A stretch of 10,228 bases of DNA from Phycisphaerales bacterium (GTDB lineage: Bacteria; Planctomycetota; Phycisphaerae; Phycisphaerales; UBA1924): assembly GCA_016763115.1 (NCBI GenBank), contig JAESUL010000073.1, positions 1-10,228 of the forward strand. The letters run 5' to 3'. Numbering within the stretch: the first letter of the stretch is position 1; the number at the start of each line of letters is the position of its first letter. Shown here one piece after another: positions 1-6,383 of the stretch. Both the position numbers and the translations under genes were made by a program. The notes beneath the pieces were generated by a model, which was not told the DNA's origin, ran no database searches, and saw only the letters and a program-made list of their open reading frames with translations.

Positions 1-141
1 TCGCTGACCGATCTGTACCAAGCAATGGGCACCACGCTGCAACGCAATCGGATTGATCTGGTCGTCCCCGATGCCAACCAGTTGGCTGCGGGCGAATCGC
101 CCTTGGATTCTGGGTCCGAAGAGAACGAGAACAATGAGTAG
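1..141 (+). CDS. C-terminal end of an unrecognised protein (5' end outside window)
   Basis: Frame 1 is open from the window edge to a TAG at 139-141, giving about 46 residues. They begin SLTDLYQAMGTTLQRNRIDL and finish in a very acidic, Asn/Glu-rich tail (SGSEENENNE). The stretch looks like ordinary coding sequence: its stop overlaps the start of the next gene by 8 nt, as expected of an operon partner of the tRNA-modification gene. Too little is visible to name a family. The acidic tail suggests a soluble cytoplasmic protein, but that is inference only. Confidence 0.6.
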   Translation, partial: SLTDLYQAMGTTLQRNRIDLVVPDANQLAAGESPLDSGSEENENNE

Positions 142-1126
142 GATTGTTTCAGGGCCAGAGGCGATCGCCGAGGGCGTCGAGCGGCTTGGCGCGGGCAAAC
201 CCGTGGCGTTCCCGACCGAAACGGTCTACGGGCTCGGCGCCGATGCGTTCAACTCCCACGCGGTCGGCGCGGTGTTCACGCTCAAAGGACGCCCATCAAC
301 CAACCCGCTGATTGTCCATGTCTCGGGCACAAAGATGGCCCGGCGTGTGGTCGAGACCTGGAGCGAGCAGGCCGACGCGATCGCGCGGGCGCACTGGCCC
401 GGGCCGATCACGATTGTGCTCAACAAACACCAATCCATCCCAGGCATTGTCTGCGCGGGCGGAAAAACCGTCGCGGTTCGGTGCCCGTCGCACCCGATCG
501 CTCTGGCATTGATCGATGCGTTCGACAAGCCGATCGTCGGCCCGAGCGCAAATCCATCGGGGCGGATCTCCCCCACCTGCCCGGTGCATGTCGCGGGTGG
601 ATTCCCCGACACCGACCTCATCATCATTGATGGCGGCGCGTGCCACGCGGGGATCGAATCCACGGTCGTTGATCTCACCAACAGCACGCCTCGTATTCTT
701 CGGCGTGGCCTACTTGGACGCGAGGCACTCGCCAATACCCTCGGCGGGGTTGAAGTAGAAATAGCGGATCACACGCCCACAAACGAACCAGCACGATCGC
801 CGGGTGTCATCGGGGCGCACTACCAGCCCCGAACACCGTGCCAACTGGTGAACTCTGAACAAACAGCGGGGTGTATTGATACCCAAATCGCCCTGATCGC
901 GTGGTCGATCCCAGAGCACCGTGGCGGGGGGCATCTCTTCGGGCTCGACGAGCACGCCGGGGCGTATGCTGCGGGGTTGTACCACGCGATGCACCGCGCC
1001 GATGCGTGCTCGGCGAGCATGATCTGGATCGAAACACCCCCGATCGATGCTGCGAATACTCCGGCTGATCGCGCAATTTTCGAGGCGGTGCTTGAACGGC
1101 TCGCACGCGCGACGCAAAGCGGATAA
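134..1126 (+). CDS. tsaC: L-threonylcarbamoyladenylate synthase, Sua5/YrdC/TsaC type
   Basis: This enzyme makes threonylcarbamoyl-AMP from threonine, bicarbonate and ATP, the first step of the t6A37 tRNA modification in the cytoplasm. The 330-residue protein has the long Sua5 architecture. A YrdC domain spans about residues 8-195, with PTETVYGLG (28-36), KGRPSTNPLIVHV (51-63), PSANPSG (137-143) and GIESTVVD (173-180). The family linker SPGVIGAHYQPRTP (222-235) follows, then a small C-terminal Sua5 domain. ATG 134 was chosen because the YrdC domain begins directly after it and it overlaps the upstream stop by only 8 nt; an in-frame ATG at 53 lies deep inside the previous gene. No strong Shine-Dalgarno is visible, only a purine-rich GAGAACGAGAAC stretch. 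It ends in TAA, 9 nt before the exbB-like gene. All key motifs look intact. Confidence 0.93.
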   Translation: MSRIVSGPEAIAEGVERLGAGKPVAFPTETVYGLGADAFNSHAVGAVFTLKGRPSTNPLIVHVSGTKMARRVVETWSEQADAIARAHWPGPITIVLNKHQSIPGIVCAGGKTVAVRCPSHPIALALIDAFDKPIVGPSANPSGRISPTCPVHVAGGFPDTDLIIIDGGACHAGIESTVVDLTNSTPRILRRGLLGREALANTLGGVEVEIADHTPTNEPARSPGVIGAHYQPRTPCQLVNSEQTAGCIDTQIALIAWSIPEHRGGGHLFGLDEHAGAYAAGLYHAMHRADACSASMIWIETPPIDAANTPADRAIFEAVLERLARATQSG

Positions 1127-1135
1127 AGTGTGGGT

Positions 1136-1810
1136 ATGAATGAAATGCTTGCTACTTTGACCCTCGCCCAGAGCGACGCCGGCGCGACAAGCGTGTGGGC
1201 GTTGTTCCGCGAGAGCTTTGATTTTTTTAGTGTGGTGCTCGTCTTTGGATCGTTGATCGCGGTGATGCTGATCGCGCGGGTGGTGATGGATTGCCGCGGC
1301 TCGATGATCGCGCCCAAAGCCTTGACCAAACGATTGCTCCAGAACCTGGCAACCGGGAACATCCCCGAAATCGAGCGGGCGTTGATTGATGATGATTCGA
1401 TTGTCGGGCACGCGGTGCAAGCGGCGTGGCGTGTGCGGACGAGGGGGCACGCGGCGATGCGCGACGCGGCAGAAATCGCGGCGTCCAATGCCTGCGCCCG
1501 ATGGACGCGACCGCTGGACATGCTGCGGATCATCGGCGAACTCGGCCCATTAATCGGGCTTGCCGGAACGGTCTGGGGCATGATTCTCGCGTTTGTGCGC
1601 CTCGGGCAGGCCGGGGGCAGCGCGGGGCCGACGGATCTTTCGCTCGGGATTTCCAAGGCGTTGTTCCACACCCTGCTCGGGCTGGTGCTCGCAGTGCCCT
1701 GCTTGCTTGTCTATGGGTTTTACCGCTCGATTGTCGAAAAATACTGCAACGAGGCGATGGGCGACGCGGGGCAACTCGTTGACATGATCCCAACCGACGA
1801 CGAGAACTGA
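1136..1810 (+). CDS. exbB: MotA/TolQ/ExbB-type proton channel protein
   Basis: This is the inner-membrane proton-channel subunit that, with ExbD/TolR partners, converts proton-motive force into work at the outer membrane. The 224-residue protein has a short N-terminal periplasmic segment, TM1 at about 30-50, a cytoplasmic loop, TM2 at about 132-155 and TM3 at about 178-200. The diagnostic TM2 motif GELGPLIGLAGTVWGM (134-149) and the TM3 stretch GISKALFHTLLGLVLAVP (171-188) are clear. The start is uncertain: GTG 1130 and ATG 1136 and 1145 are in frame and none has a good ribosome site; 1136 is a compromise. It lies 9 nt after tsaC and directly before two exbD-like genes, which fixes its role as a channel rather than a flagellar MotA. 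No TonB or TolA is visible, so the energised partner is unknown. Confidence 0.88.
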   Translation: MNEMLATLTLAQSDAGATSVWALFRESFDFFSVVLVFGSLIAVMLIARVVMDCRGSMIAPKALTKRLLQNLATGNIPEIERALIDDDSIVGHAVQAAWRVRTRGHAAMRDAAEIAASNACARWTRPLDMLRIIGELGPLIGLAGTVWGMILAFVRLGQAGGSAGPTDLSLGISKALFHTLLGLVLAVPCLLVYGFYRSIVEKYCNEAMGDAGQLVDMIPTDDEN

Positions 1811-1811
1811 T

Positions 1812-1859
1812 ATGCGTTCACGCTCGATCATCTCGACCGGAGGGCACGGCGGCGTGTGA
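1812..1859 (+). other. Short ORF ahead of exbD1: displaced N-terminal tail or coupled leader
   Basis: ATG 1812 sits 1 nt after the exbB stop and encodes MRSRSIISTGGHGGV, then TGA at 1857-1859. The basic start resembles the cytoplasmic tail that normally precedes the NVTPMIDVV segment of ExbD proteins. That segment follows immediately but in the -1 frame. Removing one GT from the GTGTG at 1854-1858 would give a single 137-residue ExbD. Alternatively the TGA overlaps GTG 1856 as GTGA, the same geometry as the ATGA junctions elsewhere in this window, so this could be a small translationally coupled leader. Confidence 0.5.
1839..1844 (+). promoter_or_regulatory. Shine-Dalgarno GGAGGG before GTG 1856
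   Basis: GGAGGG ends 11 nt before GTG 1856. This is longer than the usual spacing but supports initiation at the GTG. It lies inside the short ORF 1812-1859, so it would favour reinitiation there if the frame is natural rather than a sequence error. Confidence 0.4.
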
Positions 1860-2227
1860 ATGTCACGCCGATGATCGATGTGGTCATGGTGCTGATTATT
1901 TTTTACCTGATGGTCGGGCAGCTGGCCATCGATCGGCGGACCGAGATCACCCCCCCCGCCACCGCGACGGGGATCATCGAAACCCAAGAACGCGACCCGA
2001 TCACCATCGGCATCCACAAGGACGGCGCAATCACGCTCAACGGCGAGCCGATTGACGCCGACCGGCTCTACGGCGAGCTCAACGGACAGATCGCACGCAA
2101 TCCCAATCTCGCAATCAGCGTCCGCGCCGATCGTGATTCACCCTACAGAGTCGTCCGCCCCGTTCTCCACGACATCCGCGATGCGGGCGTGACCCAGATC
2201 GAGCTCGTCACGGAGCAGGGCTCATGA
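1856..2227 (+). CDS. exbD: ExbD/TolR-type biopolymer transport protein, first copy (N-terminus ambiguous)
   Basis: ExbD/TolR proteins have one TM helix carrying the essential proton-binding Asp and a periplasmic domain that contacts the TonB-like partner. The 123-residue frame opens with NVTPMIDVVMVLIIFYLMVG, the family signature, with Asp at residue 8 from GTG 1856. The periplasmic domain contains the usual short strands around ITIGIHKDGAITLNGEPID and ends IELVTEQGS. As called, the protein lacks nearly all of the cytoplasmic N-terminal tail expected of the family. That tail is encoded just upstream in another frame (1812-1856), so either a 2-nt insertion split the gene or translation truly restarts at GTG 1856. 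It overlaps exbD2 by ATGA. The function call is firm; the start is not. Confidence 0.82.
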   Translation: MNVTPMIDVVMVLIIFYLMVGQLAIDRRTEITPPATATGIIETQERDPITIGIHKDGAITLNGEPIDADRLYGELNGQIARNPNLAISVRADRDSPYRVVRPVLHDIRDAGVTQIELVTEQGS

Positions 2228-2700
2228 GCAACGATCGCACCACCCTTGAATCCGCCCACCGTCCGTTGCGCCGGCGCAATATCATGGACCCATCGAGCGA
2301 GGGCTTTGGCCCGACGATGACCCCGATGGTCGATGTGGTGCTTGTCATCCTGATCTTTTTTATGGCTTCGACCACGATCGCGGGCAGCGAGTGGTTCTTA
2401 CGCGCATCGTTGCCTGAACAGCAAGAATCGCTCGATCGCGGGTCTGATTCACGGTACACGCTGCCCTCGCCGACGCTGCGGATTGAAGTCTTTGTGCGCA
2501 ACGGCGCAGTGCTTGTCAACGGGCTGGGCGATCAAGAACTGCTCATCAACCAGAGCATCGAGACCATCGAGAATCTTGACGATGGTGCCCGGTCACAGAT
2601 CGTACTACTCATTGTGGGCGGCGATGATGTTCCCTACCATGAGATTATGCGTCTGCATGATGCGGCGGCGGGCAACTCGATCCGTGTTGCGCTCGAATAG
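2224..2700 (+). CDS. exbD: ExbD/TolR-type biopolymer transport protein, second copy
   Basis: This is a second ExbD-like subunit of 158 residues. A basic cytoplasmic tail (HRPLRRRN, 12-19) leads into the signature TMTPMVDVVLVILIFFMAST, with the proton-relay Asp at position 37. A periplasmic domain follows from about residue 85 (TLRIEVFVRNGAVLVNG) and ends in SIRVALE. Start ATG 2224 overlaps the exbD1 stop as ATGA, with GGAG at 2212-2215 spaced 8 nt. It is intact and ends in TAG. Paired ExbD paralogues after one ExbB are a common arrangement in Gram-negative bacteria and planctomycetes; the two copies probably mix in one complex, which is inference. The copies differ strongly outside the TM segment, so this is not a recent duplication. 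The gene converges on the Fur gene with a 13-nt gap. Confidence 0.88.
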   Translation: MSNDRTTLESAHRPLRRRNIMDPSSEGFGPTMTPMVDVVLVILIFFMASTTIAGSEWFLRASLPEQQESLDRGSDSRYTLPSPTLRIEVFVRNGAVLVNGLGDQELLINQSIETIENLDDGARSQIVLLIVGGDDVPYHEIMRLHDAAAGNSIRVALE

Positions 2701-2713
2701 CTTGAAGCGAGAA

Positions 2714-3181
2714 CTACTTGCCCGAGGTCACAAAGATTTGCAGCCGATGCCCCTGCACCTTGAGCCCGCGTTCCTTGCACAACCGATCACGCAGGGCGAC
2801 CAGTTCGGGGAGCTCGAGGCGTTCGATCTTGCCCGTGTCAGCATGGATCAGCAGGGTATTGCCAAGCTGCCCGACGGCGAGCTGGTAGTGGAGTTGCTCG
2901 CGCTCGAAGAGGACATGCTGGATGATGCCGCAGGATTCGAGCAACTTGAGCGTCCGGTACACGGTGGCTTTGGAGATCGAGTATCCGCGGGTCTTGAGTG
3001 TATCGAGCAACTGATCGGCCTCGAAGAGCCCGTCGAACTCGATGATGGTATCGAGAATTCGCGCCCGCTCGGGCGTGTACTTGAGCCCTTCGCCCTTGAG
3101 CGCACGCCGAAACACGGCGCACATCGGTTCGATGAGGTCGGCATCGGGCGGGAGATTCGATGAGAGTGGTTCGAGTGCCAT
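2714..3181 (-). CDS. fur: Fur-family transcriptional regulator with degenerate metal sites
   Basis: Fur-family proteins are dimeric winged-helix repressors that sense iron, zinc, manganese or peroxide. The 155-residue protein has the family DNA-binding core: GLKYTPERARILDTIIEF (about 32-49), then FEADQLLDTLKTRGYSISKA and TVYRTLKLLESCGIIQ (recognition helix and wing). The C-terminal dimerisation half is recognisable from TGKIE, ERGLKV and GHRLQIF. The HH-D-H cluster and the first C-x-x-C pair of classical Fur are replaced by residues such as G, N, T, L, H and T, and there is no C-terminal Cys pair. ATG 3181 was chosen because the frame upstream is a Pro/Arg-rich antisense shadow of the neighbouring gene. 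It is divergent from the glycosyltransferase gene. The family call is firm; the sensed signal is unknown. Confidence 0.88.
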   Translation of the reverse strand: MALEPLSSNLPPDADLIEPMCAVFRRALKGEGLKYTPERARILDTIIEFDGLFEADQLLDTLKTRGYSISKATVYRTLKLLESCGIIQHVLFEREQLHYQLAVGQLGNTLLIHADTGKIERLELPELVALRDRLCKERGLKVQGHRLQIFVTSGK

Positions 3182-3234
3182 GAACCTGATTCTAGACCCA
3201 AACCCGCACGATTCGTAGACAATACAATATCCCA
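3182..3234. promoter_or_regulatory. Divergent intergenic region between fur and the glycosyltransferase gene
   Basis: These 53 bases must carry the start signals of both divergent genes. A TACAAT (3223-3228, plus strand) ends only 6 nt before ATG 3235, and a TAGAAT on the minus strand (3194-3189) ends 7 nt before the fur ATG at 3181. Both resemble -10 boxes placed for leaderless or near-leaderless transcripts. No convincing -35 boxes and no clear Fur-box palindrome are visible, so this is a weak call. Confidence 0.3.
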
Positions 3235-5331
3235 ATGCCAGAACCCACCATTCCATCCATCGAGCACCCCCATAACCACCGAGATCTGGTCGCGGTGCTT
3301 GGCATTCTTGGCGTGGTTGTGGTCTCGGTGGTCGGGTTTGCATCCATCGGAGCCGGCGGCCCGGTCGATGGGCGGGTCGCGGTGGCGCTCGCCGAGGTCG
3401 TGTTCTCGGGGTGGATGCCTGCCGTGTATCTCCTCGGGGCGCTGGGTTTCGGCGGGCTGTTTGGTCGCCTGGGCCCGGCGGTGAAATCAAACCATCCGCT
3501 CCAGGCTGCCCTCGGCGTCGCGGTCACGCTGTCGATCACGCACCTGCTTGGGATTGCTGGGCTGCTCAACTTCACGACCGCGTGGACCGCCACCGCGATC
3601 GGGATCTTGCTGTGGGTGTATACCCTCGCCAAGAATCCGATCTCAATACGCTTTGCGAGTGATCGTGTTTCATGGATCTTGCTCGGTGTCCTCGCCATCG
3701 GCGTGGGGCTCATGATCGTGGCTGCGAGCAGCCCGCCCGGCGCACTGTGGGATTCAGAGTTCGGCGCGTACGACTCGCTGAGCTACCACCTCCAACTGCC
3801 CAAAGAGTGGATCGCCAGTGCTCAAATCTGGCCCGTCGAGCACAATGTCTATTCGTACCATCCTGGGTACATCGAATCGGGGTACACCCATATGGCCCTG
3901 CTGGGCAACCGCCCGATGACGCTGCAAGGTGCCCAGTATTTCAGTCTGCTGCTTGTGCTGATCGGTGCGTGGAACTGTTCGCGCGCCGCGTCGCAATGGT
4001 GTGGATCTGGATCATGGGCCGCAGCAGGACCACTCGCGGCGTGTATGGTGGTCCTCACGCCCTGGATCATGCTCGTCGGCACCATGTCGTACAACGAATC
4101 AGGAGTCATCGCATTGGGGGCGGGCGCGTTGGTCGTTGCGAGTTGCCAAGATATCAAGCCATCCATCCGCGGATTGCTCTGCGGCGTCCTCGTCGCGGCG
4201 GCGTGCAGCTGCTAGCTCACCGCGGTCTATTTTCTTATGCCATCCATCGCGGTGATCTTGCTCGCGAGCACCCCACGGAAATCCTGGCTCGCTTTGGTCA
4301 TACCGGGAACCATCGCCGGGCTTGTGGTGATCGCGCCTTGGTTGCTCCGCAATGTCATCGCGTCGGGGAATCCGGTGTTCCCCCATGCGGGCTCACTCTT
4401 CGGATCTGGGCACTGGAGCGGCGAACAACTCACGCGCTTCGCCGATGCCCACCACTTTGACGGCAGCATTACCGATCGGATCTCGATGCTCCTCTTCCCG
4501 GATTCCGATGCCCCAACCGGGATTCATGTCGCCCGGTTCCGCGGGCTGACCAACCTGCAATGGGGGCTGCTTCCCGGTGCGACGGTGCTCTCGCTTGTGT
4601 GGCTGTTGGTACGCAAGGACACACGAAAGCTCGGCGCAACCATGCTCGTCGCCATCGGCATCCCGGTTCTCGCATGGTTGTTCGCTACGCACCTGCAATC
4701 TCGATTCTTTGTACCCCTCGCACCGCTCGCGGCGTGCACCGTTGCGCTCGCGTGCATGAAACTCCCCAAGCCCAAGCCAATCGCGGTCGGCTTGGGCATC
4801 GCGGCCATGATCTGGACCACGATGGTCTTCGCAAATCAACGCGACACCAACCCTAACGATCTGCTCACCATCGGGACCACTCTTTATACCGACCCCATCA
4901 TCTTCGACGGACAATCCCAAACCCTCACCTGGACCGCTGCCATCAACGCACAAATCCAAAATACCGACACGATCTACCTGCTCGGCGACGCCACGCCGGC
5001 GTACCTCCGACCACAAGTGATCTACAGCACAACCTACGACACGCCTGCGATTGCCGGGTTCATCGAACGGTTCCCCGACCAACCAGAGCGATGGATCGAG
5101 GGGCTCGTTGGGCTTGGCGTTGATTGGATCGTAATCAACCCGAGCGAGTTGGCAAGATTAAGCGGTTCTGGGTGGATTGATCCAAGGATTTCTCCGCTGT
5201 CAATCGGGCAACTGACCGATAGTCTCAGTGGGTCGCCAATGATCCAACTCGACCGCATCCGCAGAGCATACCGAATCATCGATTTCGTCCCAGCAATCAC
5301 CAAATCGACCACCACACCACCAGCACCATGA
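3235..5331 (+). pseudogene. GT-C/GT39-like polytopic glycosyltransferase, interrupted by in-frame TAG at 4213
   Basis: Read through the stop, this is a 698-residue membrane protein resembling dolichyl-phosphate-mannose mannosyltransferase/ArnT-like GT-C enzymes. These transfer sugars from lipid-phosphate donors on the outer face of the inner membrane. Several TM helices (about 20-40, 50-70, 88-110, 113-132, 145-165) precede an extracytoplasmic loop with WDSEFGAYDSLSYHLQLPKEW (from 172 on) and HNVYSYHPGYIESGYTHMA. Further helices and a soluble C-terminal domain follow. Residue 327 is TAG. The frame continues at once with LTAVYFLMPSIAVILLAS, and the local pattern C-?-LTA suggests the lost codon was AAG (Lys), one base away. 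Without readthrough the product stops at 326 residues; the next in-frame ATG is 4237. The gene ends in an ATGA overlap with the next one. The family call is moderate and the donor and acceptor are unknown. Confidence 0.75.
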
Positions 5332-6383
5332 TCGACACCGAACCACCAAAGCCCGCCCCCACTGGTCACCGATGGAAACGGGTGGTTGTGCCGATGGTTG
5401 GGTTTATGCTCAGCCTCGGCGCGATGGCGTGGGTGGTCTCGGCGGCGCTGAGCCAAGACAACCGCGACCAACTCGATCATCTCCGCGACGCCTCGCCCAC
5501 ACAACTCATCGCCATGATGGCGTTGGCGGCGCTCTCCGTCGGGCTCAACGGCGTGATCTTCTGGATCACCCTTCGCCCCATCCAGAAAATTCGAATTACA
5601 GATGTCATCTCCACCAACGCTATCGCTACTCTCCTCGCCTACCTCCCATTCAAGCTCTCCGTCATTGTCCGCGTTGCTATCCACAACCGACGCGACGGCG
5701 TGCCCGTGCTGACCATCGGCGCATGGTTCGCTGCGGTCGCGGCGTTCATGCTTATCACACTCGGCCCTATCGCCCTCACGAGTATCTGGCTCAAGGACAT
5801 TACCATCCTGTGGTGGGCAGTCTCAATGGGGAGTGTTGCGTTCTGCACGGTTGTCTGTTCATGGATCGCCCGGCTCTTTGCCGGTGAAAAAGGAACCCAA
5901 CGGCTTGCGGCATTGAGGGTCCCCAAACGCCTGCTTGAATCGGAATCCGGTACCAAGATCCGCTCGGGCTTTGAGATGGTCGGGAACCTGCGATCCGCAA
6001 TCATCGCCAACAGTATCCGCGTACTCGATGTGCTCGCATTCGCTGGACGGTTCATGATCGCCGCGACGGTCCTGCAACTGCCAATTAATCCCGCCGACGC
6101 ATTCTTACTTGGCGGGATTTACTTTATCGTCGGTGTCCTATCGCCCTTCGGGCAGGTCGGCGTGCGTGAAGCAGGAACGATCGCATTTGCAAGCCTTGTC
6201 GGAATCACCGCGACCGCTGTGGGGCAGGAAGCGAGTTCATCACCCATTGCCCTCATGGTGCTTTTCGTCACCGCTGTCGAAGGCATGGTCAACCTTGTCT
6301 GCGCCGGGTTCGGCGTCGCTTGGCTGCGAGTAGACCGGCTCTTACGCACCCGCCCGCCCGGTGCGTACGATACCGAAGAATGA
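5328..6383 (+). CDS. Polytopic membrane protein of the lysylphosphatidylglycerol synthase TM-domain/flippase family
   Basis: The 351-residue, very hydrophobic protein resembles the N-terminal membrane region of MprF and the AglD-like family (LPG_synthase_TM). These proteins act in lipid flipping or accompany lipid-linked glycan synthesis. About eight helices can be seen, including around 20-41, 60-82, 95-115, 128-152, 160-185, 228-250, 257-280 and 305-332. The best signature is SPFGQVGVREAGTIAFA (272-288), matching the G-x-G-x-R-E-A motif of the family. It lacks the cytoplasmic aminoacyl-transferase domain of full MprF, so lysine transfer is not expected. It begins in an ATGA overlap with the glycosyltransferase and ends in one with nadE. 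The pairing with a GT-C-like enzyme suggests work on a lipid-linked substrate. The reading frame is intact, unlike both neighbours. Confidence 0.72.
   Translation: MIDTEPPKPAPTGHRWKRVVVPMVGFMLSLGAMAWVVSAALSQDNRDQLDHLRDASPTQLIAMMALAALSVGLNGVIFWITLRPIQKIRITDVISTNAIATLLAYLPFKLSVIVRVAIHNRRDGVPVLTIGAWFAAVAAFMLITLGPIALTSIWLKDITILWWAVSMGSVAFCTVVCSWIARLFAGEKGTQRLAALRVPKRLLESESGTKIRSGFEMVGNLRSAIIANSIRVLDVLAFAGRFMIAATVLQLPINPADAFLLGGIYFIVGVLSPFGQVGVREAGTIAFASLVGITATAVGQEASSSPIALMVLFVTAVEGMVNLVCAGFGVAWLRVDRLLRTRPPGAYDTEE

Noticed and set aside
710..1671. Long minus-strand open frames opposite tsaC and exbB
   Set aside because: They lie opposite well-identified genes, are rich in Arg, Pro, Ser and His, and show no family motif, as expected of antisense shadows in GC-rich DNA.
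2686..2716. Hairpin terminator between the convergent exbD2 and fur genes
   Set aside because: CGCT/AGCG around the exbD2 stop can pair, but the stem is short and imperfect and no T-tract follows on either strand.
3182..3490. N-terminal extension of the Fur gene by 103 codons
   Set aside because: The added residues are Pro/Arg-rich, lie antisense to the glycosyltransferase gene and do not resemble any Fur extension; ATG 3181 fits the family length.
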